Assembly: GCA_052267165.1 (NCBI GenBank)
Contig: JBKQHO010000003.1
Coordinates: 9,756-73,755, forward strand
Direction: 5' to 3'
From: CAWICD01 sp052267165
Lineage (GTDB): Bacteria > Vulcanimicrobiota > Vulcanimicrobiia > Vulcanimicrobiales > Vulcanimicrobiaceae
DNA length: 64,000 bases
The notes beneath the pieces are model-generated. The model was given only the letters and a program-made list of their open reading frames with translations. It was not told the origin of the DNA and did no database searches. This document shows positions 50,240 to 59,080 of this stretch, piece after piece. Position 1 is the stretch's first letter; every line of letters begins with the position of its first letter. The translations under genes and the position numbers were made by a program.

Positions 50240-52105
50240 ATGCCTGAGCGCCGTGAAAGCCTGCCGCTTACGATCGCCGCGCTCGGGGTGGTGTTTGGGG
50301 ATATCGGCACGAGTCCGCTCTACACGCTGCGGGCCTGCTTCCAGTTCAGCGGCGCCAAGCCGGTCCGCGAGGACGTCCTCGGCATCTGTTCGCTACTCGT
50401 GTTGGCGCTGGTCGTCGTCGTCTGCATAAAGTACATCGCCTTCATCATGCGCGTCGACCATGATGGGGAAGGCGGAATACTTGCACTCCTGGCGCTCGCG
50501 TCCAAACCGTTGCCCGGCGGCCACGTCGTTGCCGCGGGGACCCTGACGTTCATCGTCGTCGTCGGCGCGTCGATGCTCTTCGGCGACGGAATCATTACGC
50601 CGGCGATCTCGGTCATCTCCGCGATCGAGGGGATCGGCGTCATCTCGCCCTCGCTGCACCAGTGGATCGTTCCCCTCTCCGTTCTCGTGCTCGTCGCGCT
50701 GTTCGCGATCCAGGTTCGGGGCACCGAGCGGGTCGGGCGGCTCTTCGGTCCCGTGATGGTCGCGTGGTTCGTCGCCATCGGCATCGCCGGCGGTGTAGCG
50801 ATCGTGAATGGCCCGCAGGTGCTCGCGGCCCTCGATCCGCGCCACGGTGTCGCGTTCATCGTCCGCCACGGCCTCGGCGGCTTTCTCGTGCTGGGGGGCG
50901 TCGTGCTGGCCGTCACCGGCGTGGAAGCGCTGTACGCCGACCTATCGCACTTTGGGCGCCGGCCGATCGTCCGCGCGTGGTACGGTCTCGTCTTCCCGGC
51001 ACTCGTGCTCGCGTACCTCGGCCAGGGCGCGCATCTCATCGCCGACCCGCGCAGCCTCCTGAACCCATTCTACGCGCTCACTCCGGGTTGGACGTTGGTG
51101 CCGATGGTGACCCTCGCGACGCTCGCGACCGTCATCGCGTCTCAAGCCCTCATCTCCGGTGCGTTCACGCTGGTCGCGCAGGCAATCGCGCTGGGCCTGT
51201 CGCCCAGAATGGAAGTTCGCCACACTTCCCGCCGAGTCTACGGCCAAGTCTACGTTCCGAGCGTCACGGCGGCGCTAGCCGTCTGCTCGACGCTCCTGGT
51301 CGTGGCGTTCCGCTCGAGCGACCAGCTTGCGGCAGCGTACGGTCTCGCCGTCGCGGTGACGATGCTGACGACGTCGCTCGCATACTATGCGGTCGTCAGG
51401 CGTGCGCTGAGGTGGCGTCGCGCCGTGGCGCTCCCTCTGGTTGCCTTGTTCCTCTTCGTCGACGGCTCTTTCGTGCTGGCCGGGCTTCCAAAATTCCAGG
51501 ACGGTGGTTGGCTTCCCATCGCGATCAGCGTGACGCTGACGACGATCGCATTTACCTGGCTCGAAGGGCGCCGCCGTCTCCTGATCGCGCTCGAGCGTGA
51601 CCAGACGCCCGTCGAAGACGTCATACGGCATCTCGTTCCATCGAATGGCAAACCGTCGGCAACGATGGTGTTCCTGACGCCCGACCCCAACGGGGTGCCG
51701 TTTCTGCGCCATCACCTCTGGATCCGCGATCGCGCGCGCGAGGAGCGCATCGTCACCCTTCACCTCGTGCCGATCCGAAAGCCCTACCTCGACGCGATCG
51801 AACGCGTGCGCGTCGAACGGCTAGCGCCTCGGTTCGTACGCGTACAGGCGCGCTACGGATATATGGAGCCGCTTCGCCTCGAGCCGATCCTGCGGGCTTG
51901 TGCCGCACAGGGGCTGCAGATCAAGCGCGACGAGACTTCGTTCTTCTTCTATTCGAATCCGAAAATCGAAGCCGCCGAGAGGGGCTTGCCTCGCTGGCAG
52001 AGGTGGCTGTTCAAAATCTTGCAGCGAAACTCGCGGCCGCTTCCCGACGACCTAGGCATTCACGCGGAGAACCGCGTCGAGCTGGGCGTCACGGTCGCAA
52101 TCTGA
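50240..52105 (+). CDS. kup: Kup-type potassium transporter
   Basis: The 621-residue membrane protein is a KUP/HAK/KT K+:H+ symporter. It begins MPERRESLPLTIAALGVVFG, DIGTSPLYTLRACFQF (family motif GD.GTSPLY), and has 12 transmembrane helices, including VVVGASMLFGDGIITPAISV, GGVVLAVTGVEALYADLSHF and QALISGAFTLVAQAIALGLS, and a cytoplasmic C-terminus of about 170 residues (GVPFLRHHLWIRDRAREERI to FFFYSN). ATG 50240 has GAGGGA upstream. It gives constitutive, low-K+ or low-pH uptake, alongside the TrkA-type regulators at 16060. Confidence 0.95.
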   Translation: MPERRESLPLTIAALGVVFGDIGTSPLYTLRACFQFSGAKPVREDVLGICSLLVLALVVVVCIKYIAFIMRVDHDGEGGILALLALASKPLPGGHVVAAGTLTFIVVVGASMLFGDGIITPAISVISAIEGIGVISPSLHQWIVPLSVLVLVALFAIQVRGTERVGRLFGPVMVAWFVAIGIAGGVAIVNGPQVLAALDPRHGVAFIVRHGLGGFLVLGGVVLAVTGVEALYADLSHFGRRPIVRAWYGLVFPALVLAYLGQGAHLIADPRSLLNPFYALTPGWTLVPMVTLATLATVIASQALISGAFTLVAQAIALGLSPRMEVRHTSRRVYGQVYVPSVTAALAVCSTLLVVAFRSSDQLAAAYGLAVAVTMLTTSLAYYAVVRRALRWRRAVALPLVALFLFVDGSFVLAGLPKFQDGGWLPIAISVTLTTIAFTWLEGRRRLLIALERDQTPVEDVIRHLVPSNGKPSATMVFLTPDPNGVPFLRHHLWIRDRAREERIVTLHLVPIRKPYLDAIERVRVERLAPRFVRVQARYGYMEPLRLEPILRACAAQGLQIKRDETSFFFYSNPKIEAAERGLPRWQRWLFKILQRNSRPLPDDLGIHAENRVELGVTVAI

Positions 52106-52275
52106 TGAGTTGGAATATCCCCCGGTTTCGGGGACCCCTCGTTCCACGCTTCCCGCTCCTTCAGCGGCCTGTAAGCCTTGGAGAATCGGGTATTGCAAGT
52201 CGATGGAGGGGTGCAATGCTAGCTCCTGTTCCCGCTCCGACCGCGCGCGCCTCAGTCCGGCCGAAGGTTGCGGCG

Positions 52276-53216
52276 TGGTGGGAGCGGGGACGGGACGGCT
52301 CTTGCAGGGCGCGGGGGCGGCCTTCGCTTTCACCGGCGCCGTTTATCTCGCAAGCCATGCCTTTTCGGCTCGCTGGCTTGCGACCGTCATCGGCTTGACG
52401 CAAGCCGCAGGCCTCCTGGGCGGTTTCGCCGGGCAGTTCTTCGTGGGACCGCTGATCCGCGGGCCGATAGCGTGGCAAGCCTTCTGGATATACACCGGAA
52501 GCCTGGCCGGCCTCATCGCCCTGGTCTATCTTTTCATAACGCCGGGAAGCCACGCTCCGAAGCGCGGTTCTTTCTGGGCCACGTTCAAGCCCTATGAAGT
52601 CATCCTGAGCAACCCTCAATCGTACCTATGCGGTATCGTTGCCGGCCTGCTCTTCATGCCGACGACGATCGGCGACATGGTCTGGGGCGTGCCCTTCTTG
52701 CGGCAAGGCCTCGGCGTGGAGGCAGCGCAAGCCGTCGCGCGTTCTTCGATGATCCCGCTCGGCTGGGTGATCGGCGCTCCGCTCCTCGGCTACCTCGCGG
52801 ACAGGTTGGAGCGCCGCAAGCCGGTACTGGCAGCCGGGATCGTGCTCATGCTGCTCTCCGGCATCGGCGTAGCGTATCTGCCCCACCTCCTGCCGCCGTA
52901 CGTCGGCGGATTGCTCTTCGGCATCGGCTCCGGCGCGGCGATGATATCCTACACCATGGCCAAAGAAGTCAATCCCGACAACGTCAAAGGCAGCGCTGCC
53001 GGGGCAATGAACTTCCTCGTCTTTAGCTTCAGCGCGTTCCTGGGACCGATTTTCGGACTCGCTCTCCAACGGCTGTCCAACGGTGGGCCGCTCGGACTTC
53101 AGACGTTTCGGGAAGCCGACGTCATCTGGATCGGAGCGATCGTGCTGTCGCTCTTCCTGACGTTCTTCCTGCGTGAGACGGGCGCAGCTGGCGAAGAAAT
53201 CGGCGCTGTCCGGTAA
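52276..53216 (+). pseudogene. MFS transporter lacking the N-terminal third
   Basis: Recognisable MFS sequence begins at GRLLQGAGAAFAFTGAVYLA (motif of helix 4) and continues through LIALVYLFITPG, FLRQGLGVEAAQAVARSSMI, YLADRLERRKPVLAAGIVLM and the terminal helices with FGIGSGAAMISYTMAKEVNP. Helices 1-3 are missing; the open frame upstream (52110-52275) reads as unrelated Ser/Arg/Cys-rich sequence. A full MFS gene has about 400-430 residues, and this has about 310. It is likely an inactive 5'-truncated copy, unless a GTG at about 52282 is used. Confidence 0.75.
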
Positions 53217-53336
53217 CGAGACCGCGCCCGTCAGCCGTCTGAGCCGTCAACGTCGCCGCGGACACAGCCATAAGCCGCCGCTTCACCAGCCTCGGCCTGA
53301 AAGCGAGCGAGCTCCTAAAGGGGTCGCCTCTCGACG

Positions 53337-53450
53337 TTAGCAGCACCCGCCACCCGCCAGGTAGCAGCACGTGTCCGCCGCAGTGAAAGAATTCGCCCTC
53401 AGACTGCCGTAAAGCTCTCTAGCACCGTGCTTCCCCGGTGGGCGGCCCAT
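53337..53450 (-). CDS. Cysteine-rich short frame (37 aa), doubtful
   Basis: ATG 53450 opens MGRPPGKHGARELYGSLRAN, ending SFTAADTCCYLAGGGCC then TAA. The CC..GGGCC C-terminus on a short leader-like N-terminus resembles a precursor of a modified peptide or a small metal-binding peptide, but no modifying enzymes are nearby, and no good SD is visible. It overlaps the upstream region of the Crp-family gene on the other strand. Weakly supported. Confidence 0.2.
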   Translation of the reverse strand: MGRPPGKHGARELYGSLRANSFTAADTCCYLAGGGCC

Positions 53451-53519
53451 CTCTACGAATGCGCCGAACCGGAGCCTCGTGCTCGCAAAGCTATTGAAAG
53501 GATCGTGATCGGGCCGCCG

Positions 53520-54266
53520 ATGAGCGAAGAATCTCTCTCGCAGAGCGCAATTTTGAGGGAGCTCACGGGCCCCGATCGAGCTCAAGTGCTCAAAGACGGC
53601 GGCATCCGCTCGTTCGAGTTGCGCGAGACCGTCTACGACGCGCACATGCAGATCGAACACGCCTATTTCCCGCTCGATTGCGTGCTTTCGGTCGTCACCC
53701 TCATGCGGGACGGCGCCATGATCGAGATCGGGACGATCGGTCACGAAGGCACGACCGGCATTCCGCTGATCATGGGAGGAGAGACGACCGCGAACCACGC
53801 TTTTTGTCAGGTCAACGGCAACGCGTGGAAAATGACTGCGGCTACGTTTCGAGCGCTTCTCAAAGAGAGCACCCTCTTTCGCGATCTCGTGAATCGCTAT
53901 CTGCAAGCCTACCTGAACATGCTTGGGCAATTCACGGCCTGTAACCGCTTGCACAGCGTCTACGAGAGGGCGGCTCGCTGGATTCTGATGACCCAGGACC
54001 GTGTCGGCGACGAAACGTTCCCGCTGACGCACGAGTTTCTCGCGACGATGCTCGGCTCCCGGCGGTCCGGGGTTACCATCGCGGCCGCCATACTGCAGAA
54101 GGCCGGCTTCATCAAGTACCATCGAGGCCGCATCACGGTGCTCGATCGCGCCGGCCTCGAGACGACGACCTGCGAATGCTACGAACTAACGACGCAACAG
54201 TTCGGCGACGCGTTAAGGCCAAGGACGCCGCGCACTCCGTCACGCCCAAGCCTCGAGGCCGGCTAA
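53520..54266 (+). CDS. Crp/Fnr-family transcriptional regulator
   Basis: The protein of 248 residues has a cNMP-binding-like N-terminal beta-roll (IRSFELRETVYDAHMQIEHA, YFPLDCVLSVVTLMRDGAMI, EIGTIGHEGTTGIPLIMGG) and a winged helix C-terminal domain with recognition helix SRRSGVTIAAAILQKAGFI. The DGAMIEIGTIGHEG pattern fits the Crp/Fnr subgroup that lacks typical cAMP residues, so it may sense another signal. ATG 53520 is chosen; GTG 53505 with GAAAGGA upstream is an alternative. Overlaps the convergent HAD gene by 4 bases. The 53217-53519 gap before it holds only the doubtful short frame. Confidence 0.85.
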   Translation: MSEESLSQSAILRELTGPDRAQVLKDGGIRSFELRETVYDAHMQIEHAYFPLDCVLSVVTLMRDGAMIEIGTIGHEGTTGIPLIMGGETTANHAFCQVNGNAWKMTAATFRALLKESTLFRDLVNRYLQAYLNMLGQFTACNRLHSVYERAARWILMTQDRVGDETFPLTHEFLATMLGSRRSGVTIAAAILQKAGFIKYHRGRITVLDRAGLETTTCECYELTTQQFGDALRPRTPRTPSRPSLEAG

Positions 54267-55024
54267 GCGGGAGCCGAACCGCCGGCCAGACAGGCGATAA
54301 TCGCCTCGATAACGCGCTTGGTTTCATCAGGATCCCTGACTTGGATGCAAACCGCGCCCGTTTCCCGCGCCGGCGCGTCATTCCCGCCGGGAAACAACGC
54401 ATCGCCGACATATATCATGTCCTCGATTGGAATGCCGAGGATCTCGCGCAATTTGCGAATGCCATAGGCCTTATCGATCCCGGGGAGCGTTACGTCGATC
54501 GACGTCGAACCGCCTAATCGAATCGAGAAGTCCGGCAGTTGCGAGTCGAGGACTGCCTTGATCGCCTTGCGTTTGGCAAAGTCGGGATCCCACGTCTTCT
54601 TCGCTTCGAGCGGAGCGCGTTGACCTAATGCGGAGTACGTAATTTGACTTTCACGGTCCTCGATCGTCTCGCCCCAGGTTTTCTTCGCGGCAAATCCCGA
54701 TGCGGTCACCGCCTCGTTGAGCGCAGTGATGATCCGCTGCTTCTGGTCGTTGCTGAGATCTTCCGAGTAGAGTTTATTCCAAGCACCGTCGTATCGGAAG
54801 AATCGTGTCCCACAGGTCGGCAGCAGCGATAGTTTCTCGCGCTCCGCTTGTGCCGGGAGATGGGCGAGCAGCTGCTCTTGGAATTGGGGGAAGTCGCCGC
54901 CGGAAATGACGGCGACGCGCACCACCCCGAGCAGCGCAGCGAGCAGCGTCGCCATCTCGGCATCAATCGCGGTTTTGCTTTGCGCCAAAGTACCGTCTAG
55001 GTCGAAGATGACGAGCGATTTCAT
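54263..55024 (-). CDS. HAD-superfamily hydrolase (phosphomannomutase/Cof-like)
   Basis: The 253-residue protein starts MKSLVIFDLDGTLAQSKTAI with the catalytic DxDGT, motif II in VAVISGGDFPQF, and late motifs in DKAYGIRKLREILGIPIEDM then YVGDALFPGGNDAPARE (GDxxxxGNDxP). The C2-type cap and layout match the HAD-IIB/eukaryotic-PMM-like group, which act on sugar phosphates. Substrate unknown. No neighbour suggests a pathway. Confidence 0.88.
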   Translation of the reverse strand: MKSLVIFDLDGTLAQSKTAIDAEMATLLAALLGVVRVAVISGGDFPQFQEQLLAHLPAQAEREKLSLLPTCGTRFFRYDGAWNKLYSEDLSNDQKQRIITALNEAVTASGFAAKKTWGETIEDRESQITYSALGQRAPLEAKKTWDPDFAKRKAIKAVLDSQLPDFSIRLGGSTSIDVTLPGIDKAYGIRKLREILGIPIEDMIYVGDALFPGGNDAPARETGAVCIQVRDPDETKRVIEAIIACLAGGSAPA

Positions 55025-55104
55025 CGCTCGAGGGAGGCCCGTTCGATCGTCTGCATGTTGAGAGTCTCTCCGCTACCGGCCGTGGTGAAACCTTATGACG
55101 GGAC

Positions 55105-55230
55105 GGGTGCGACCTGCTCACCGCGGCTACGGTTGTGAGTGAAATCGGGGACATCAGCCGCTTCCGCAGTCCGCGTGAGCTGATGGCGTACGCGGGGATG
55201 GTGCCCTCCGAATGCAGCAGGGGCAATCGA
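55105..55230 (+). mobile_element. IS110-family transposase fragment
   Basis: The peptide DLLTAATVVSEIGDISRFRS then PRELMAYAGMVPSECS is the conserved C-terminal IS116/IS110/IS902 domain of IS110 transposases (L.A.....EIGD..RF.....LMAY.GLVPSE.SSG). Only about 40 residues of about 340 remain and the frame then leaves the family. It is an old IS relic, not active. Confidence 0.8.
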
Positions 55231-55446
55231 GCGTCCACTCATTGTACCCCATTGAGCGGCCTCAATCTGTTCGATTTCGCACCGGGGGCGTCCAGGGAGG
55301 GAATTGCGATCGCGAGGGTGCTCGATTGCCTGGATAGCGGAACAAAGATCGTGCTGGCATGCCCCCAAACCTCAGAGTAGGGCACGATGTTCACGCGCTC
55401 GCTCGATGCAACGCTCGATGATGACAGCGGCGAGCTGCTGCCAGTA

Positions 55447-55613
55447 GGAGAGCATTAAAGATCCGTGGGGTGGGGGCTACGATCGTGCCAGGACGGCCGA
55501 GGCAATCCGCGCTGAGAGGGGCTGGGCGATCCCCCCTGCCGTCTGGGGTCTGCGCCGGTGCTAGCAGCGATCGCGCCGCTCAACCCCACCCCCCACAGAT
55601 CTTTATGCTCTCC
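55447..55613. mobile_element. 167-bp MITE-like element with about 30-bp terminal inverted repeats
   Basis: The left end GGAGAGCATTAAAGATCCGT (55447) and the right end, read as reverse complement from 55613, GGAGAGCATAAAGATCTGTG, are inverted repeats for about 30 bases including a G-rich tail. The interior has no gene. A third, related end lies at 56979-57006. It appears to interrupt a decayed coding frame to its right (55615-55801). Non-autonomous element; the source transposase is not identified. Confidence 0.65.
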
Positions 55614-55614
55614 C

Positions 55615-55801
55615 GGCAGACCGCGACCGAAGCCGCGAAAAGCCAATCGAGTCGCTGCACCCTGAGCACACCACGGATTCTTATCCTCTCTTTAATAGGG
55701 CCGGGGTCTCCGCTTCCGTATGCATCGATGTAATCGCTACCCGCTCCATTGCAAACGCCGAATGGGCCGTATTGCGCGAGAGCCGAGGAACTGGCTATCA
55801 T
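55615..55801 (-). pseudogene. Decayed exported-protein remnant cut by the 55447 element
   Basis: On the minus strand the frame reads SSSALAQYGPFGVCNGAGSD, YIDAYGSGDPGPIKERIRI and VLRVQRLDWLFAASVAV, then runs into the element's right end. The first part resembles a mature N-terminus after a signal peptidase site (ALAQ). No start remains and no family is recognised. The adjacent 55802-55882 holds nothing. Confidence 0.3.
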
Positions 55802-55882
55802 TTCGGACTGACTCGCGGCATCAGTTGCGGCGCAACCGCGCTAAGTCGGAACACTGTTACTCTAGATAACGAGTCCGAAGCG

Positions 55883-56842
55883 CTACTCGTGCGCGAACGG
55901 GCGGCGCGGGTGCGGGGGATCGTTGAGCAACGAATCCCAGCGCTGGCCATGGACGAACGCATCAACGACACTTCCAATATACCGTGAGGTGCCCTCGATC
56001 ATCAGGTCGGTCGGACCCGCGATGTGCGGCGTGACGAACGCGTGCGGTTCGCGCACCAGCGGATCGTTCGGCGCGACGGGCTCATTGCGTACGACGTCGA
56101 GGCCAGCAGCGTGGAGGTGCCCGCTCTCGAGCGCGTCGCGCAGCGCCGGTTCGTCGACGAGCGTGCCGCGCGCGACGTTGATGAGGAAGGCGTCGCGCTT
56201 CATCGCGGCGAGGATCGACGCGTCGAAGAGGTTTTCGTTTTCGGCCGTGGCCGGCACGCAGAGAACGACATAATCGGCGCTCGCCACCGCAACCTTCAGA
56301 TCGCCCGGTGCATATTTGTCGGCATCCTCTGGCGCGTGTTTCGGATGTTCGTCGACGACGATGAGGCGCACGCCGGATGGGCGCAAGCGATCGGCGAGCG
56401 CGTGGCCGATGCCGCCGAGCCCGACGATGCAGACCGCTTTGCCGGAAAGCGCGAAGGCGACGCGCTCGCGGATTGCGTCGAGCGGGAGACCCAGATCTCG
56501 TGATGCCGCGAGCATTAACGCAACGGCCCATTCCGCGACCGAAACGGCGTTCCCGGTTTCGCCGGACGGTGCAAACGAGACCCATATGCCGAGCGACGTC
56601 GCGGCATCGAGATCAACGCCTTCGTAGCCGGCACTCGTCGTTTGCAGCAGCTCGAGGTGCGGTTGCGTCTCGAGTAGCGCGCGATCGACTCTGCCCGCGC
56701 CAAGGAGAATCGTGAAATCGTTTGCGGGCGGCGGCTCGCCGGGCGACCATGCGACCAGCTCGTGGTCCCGCAGGCGAGCAGCGAGATTCTCGAACTGGGC
56801 GTTCGCAAAGGCGCTCTCTTGGTGAAGGATGGCGATCTTCAT
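55883..56842 (-). CDS. D-isomer-specific 2-hydroxyacid dehydrogenase
   Basis: The 319-residue NAD(P)-dependent enzyme has the family's features: Rossmann GKAVCIVGLGGIGHALADRL (GxGxxG), DSA-type VASADYVVLCVPATAENENL, the catalytic Arg in FLINVARGTLVDEPALRDAL, DVVRNEPV with the catalytic Glu (E of NEP), and FVTPHIAG with the catalytic His. It reduces or oxidises 2-keto/2-hydroxy acids such as glyoxylate or phosphoglycerate analogues. Substrate unknown. It begins ATG 56842. Confidence 0.92.
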   Translation of the reverse strand: MKIAILHQESAFANAQFENLAARLRDHELVAWSPGEPPPANDFTILLGAGRVDRALLETQPHLELLQTTSAGYEGVDLDAATSLGIWVSFAPSGETGNAVSVAEWAVALMLAASRDLGLPLDAIRERVAFALSGKAVCIVGLGGIGHALADRLRPSGVRLIVVDEHPKHAPEDADKYAPGDLKVAVASADYVVLCVPATAENENLFDASILAAMKRDAFLINVARGTLVDEPALRDALESGHLHAAGLDVVRNEPVAPNDPLVREPHAFVTPHIAGPTDLMIEGTSRYIGSVVDAFVHGQRWDSLLNDPPHPRRPFAHE

Positions 56843-56978
56843 GGAGCCGTCTTATGCCAGGCGGCCGGGCGATCTTCTAATGCAGGGAGCCCAAAGGGCA
56901 CGTACGTCACGGCGTTTCGATCTTGCTATCCGTCGCAACATTTCTGTAGCGGTTGTGGCACGATGGTTTCCGCTACTC

Positions 56979-57006
56979 GGAGACCATCAAGATCCGTGGG
57001 GGCGGG
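56979..57006. repeat. Third copy of the 55447-element end
   Basis: GGAGACCATCAAGATCCGTG followed by GGGGCGGG matches the ends at 55447 and 55613 with a few changes. It is followed by the IS1096-related fragment, so this may be the left end of an original longer element whose interior lies to the right. Confidence 0.55.
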
Positions 57007-57043
57007 ACCGCCGGAAATCAATAATCTGTGCACCGTGCCATCA

Positions 57044-57205
57044 CTACCGCCGCCGTCTGGGTCGGTCCAAAAGCTGAAGGTCTGGCTGCAGGACAACCGC
57101 CGGACGGTCTGGCGAGCCTGCTCGTACCGGCCAACCTATACGCTGCGCGAACTCCACGGCGTGATCTATGCCGCCATGGGTTGGGAGGGCATCCACCGCA
57201 GCTAA
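57044..57205 (+). mobile_element. Plasmid pRiA4b ORF-3/IS1096-TnpR-like fragment
   Basis: The frame reads SVQKLKVWLQDNRRTVWRAC, SYRPTYTLRELHGVIYAAMG and WEGIHRS. This is the start of the pRiA4b ORF-3-like domain (Y.LKV.L....P.IWR......TL..LH..I..AMGW...H). Only about 45 of the usual 180 residues are present. The family is often encoded in IS elements. It lies next to the element end at 56979. Confidence 0.75.
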
Positions 57206-57307
57206 GCAGCTTCCTTGAAGGAGCTCGACCCGGAATCCGGGTTCATTCCAGGATACCGACGAGCGAAAGTCTTGCGCAGATCGTCGTTCAAGACTTGCGT
57301 CCGCGTC

Positions 57308-57532
57308 TTAAGCTCTTAAGCAGAGGTGCGCTCCGCGCAGCGTCCAGCGCTCGGCGTTCTGCTCGGTGAGCCAAAGCGCGTAGTCCGCCAGCGTCGCGCC
57401 GAGCGAGTGCTGCTGGTCGACTTTAAACGGGTTCCCGAACCACGTGAACTCGCTCGGCTTTCCCGGCATCATCCGGCCAAGATACGCGTCGCACGTGCCG
57501 TGCCGAACGCTGACGATCCTGTCGATGCCCAT
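57308..57532 (-). CDS. DUF4326-family protein (74 aa)
   Basis: From ATG 57532 the frame reads MGIDRIVSVRHGTCDAYLGR, then MMPGKPSEFTWFGNPFKVDQ, HSLGATLADYALWLTEQNAE. The YLGR...FGNPF pattern is the core of DUF4326, a small domain of unknown function found in phage and mobile DNA. The last part may be altered: after NAERW the tail is TLRGAHLCLRA. No SD is clear. It is probably a mobile-element passenger. Confidence 0.55.
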   Translation of the reverse strand: MGIDRIVSVRHGTCDAYLGRMMPGKPSEFTWFGNPFKVDQQHSLGATLADYALWLTEQNAERWTLRGAHLCLRA

Positions 57533-57822
57533 CTGCGACTCTTCTGCGCTCCGCGCTCACCGTTGACGGGATCGCCAGACTGTGCTCCGATCGGTTTGAG
57601 GCTGCAAACGGGCAGCCCCGCTTGTTCGTGCGCGCTCAGCTTGTAAGCAGTGATGGAACCATTGGCCTCCTGAGCGGTTCGGACGAAATGCCGCAGCGTC
57701 GCCGCCGATCGTACGGATTGACCGGGTGGCGGATCGGTAACTTGGGACGTTCTTCTGCGTTGCCGCAACTTCGGCGAAATCACTTTCGAAGGTTTTCGAG
57801 AGTTAGAGTTATGAGGAGCAGC

Positions 57823-58263
57823 ATGAACACACAGACAGCGGCCCCCAACTACGTCGAGCTTACCAACGAGGTCTACGCCCTGCTCGTCTGTGCGTTCGGG
57901 TCGACCGACAAGCGCGCACTCAACTATTGGAAGTCCGTGTGGGACATCACCTCACGCCCCTATAGCCCGGTGACGATCGATTCGGTGGTCCGGACGAACC
58001 TCGAACGCTCGAATCAGATCACGGATCGTACCGTCGATGAGCTGCGCTTGGGAGGACCCGAGTCGGCGGAGTTCGCCGAAAAGCTGCTCGCATTGGGCGC
58101 GAAGGTTCAAGACACGGCTCTGGGGAGCTTCCGTGGACTGCTCGACACATACGCGGCCAACTTGCCGCACGTCAAAGAGACCGCGAGCACGACGTTTGAC
58201 GATCTGTCGAGGGGCCTCAAGAACCTCGAAAATCGCACGGCCGAGCCTGTCGCCAGCTACTAA
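57823..58263 (+). CDS. Helical hypothetical protein, phasin-like in layout
   Basis: ATG 57823 has AGGAG upstream. The 146-residue product begins MNTQTAAPNYVELTNEVYAL and is almost entirely helical: KRALNYWKSVWDITSRPYSP, TNLERSNQITDRTVDELRLG, AKVQDTALGSFRGLLDTYAA and SRGLKNLENRTAEPVASY. The layout resembles phasin-type surface proteins, but the match is weak, and there is no polyhydroxyalkanoate gene in the window. I leave it as unknown. Confidence 0.6.
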   Translation: MNTQTAAPNYVELTNEVYALLVCAFGSTDKRALNYWKSVWDITSRPYSPVTIDSVVRTNLERSNQITDRTVDELRLGGPESAEFAEKLLALGAKVQDTALGSFRGLLDTYAANLPHVKETASTTFDDLSRGLKNLENRTAEPVASY

Positions 58264-58343
58264 AACACCGTCACGGTCACTCTTTGGGTGCAAGAAGCCT
58301 TAGGCTCCCTCCCGCTTTCTTTTTGGCGACCGGGGACGGGCCC

Positions 58344-58730
58344 TCACCGGCCCCCGCGGGGGGTTCCGATGGCCCAGCGACTTTCGATCCAGAGTCGGTC
58401 CTCCGCCGATGGGGCAGGATCGAAATGCGACAGGTCGACGTCATGGCCGGGCGCGACTAGGAGAGCCGCGTGATCGATCGTCTTCACTAGCGGCCCTTCG
58501 AAGGAGCGCGGACCACTCGCGGGACCCGTCTTGGCCGGCAGACCGCCACGCGTTTCAAGCGGTCGCTTCTGCAGATCGTCGACGCGTTCGATTATATCGC
58601 AACCGAGCTGGCGGGTTATCGCGCAAGAGCCTTCTGCCCGGTAGCGAGCTACGTCCCGGTATGCCTTCGGCGATTTCCGGACGTGCCTCAAACCCATCGA
58701 GGGGGACGTGCGCCCGGTTGAGCGCCGCAT
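58344..58730 (-). pseudogene. Possible PPK2-like N-terminal remnant, doubtful
   Basis: The minus-strand frame contains KTIDHAALLVAPGHDVDLSH then FDPAPSAED, resembling the start of polyphosphate kinase 2 proteins (L...G..VDLA.FDP). The rest (KSPKAYRDVARYRAEGSCAI, DIIERVDDLQKRPLETRGGL) is not recognisable, and the kinase Walker motifs are absent. It may be a degraded gene or a chance reading. I rate it low. Confidence 0.25.
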
Positions 58731-58748
58731 CGCGCTTTGCTCCCAGGC

Positions 58749-58940
58749 CTAGGCGTTTTCTTCTTCGTCGAAGCCCCCGTCGGAGTAGAGCTCGTAGCGC
58801 TTCCCGCGGACCTCGGCGACGAATGGGAAGGCCCCTTCTTCGAACGACGTCGCGCTTTGCCAGCGCAGCGCGTCCCAGTCGAGCACAAACGTGCCGGTTC
58901 CATTTCCAGAAGTCGCCTGAACCGTCTCGAGGTTGGCCAT
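58749..58940 (-). CDS. Small hypothetical protein (63 aa)
   Basis: ATG 58940 is preceded by AAGGGACGAG on the minus strand. The product MANLETVQATSGNGTGTFVL continues DWDALRWQSATSFEEGAFPF then VAEVRGKRYELYSDGGFDEE, an acidic, single-domain protein. It has protein-like composition and a good start. No family recognised. Confidence 0.55.
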   Translation of the reverse strand: MANLETVQATSGNGTGTFVLDWDALRWQSATSFEEGAFPFVAEVRGKRYELYSDGGFDEEENA

Positions 58941-59080
58941 GCTCGTCCCTTTCGTGCGCGGATGGGCGCATTGCAACGGACACAGGCGAAGCAGTGCCGA
59001 GTTGCGTGGTCCGATGGAAAGCTCGCTTGGAAACCTGCGTGCTTAATCAATCGTTAACGCAAGGCGGGTATACGCCGAAT

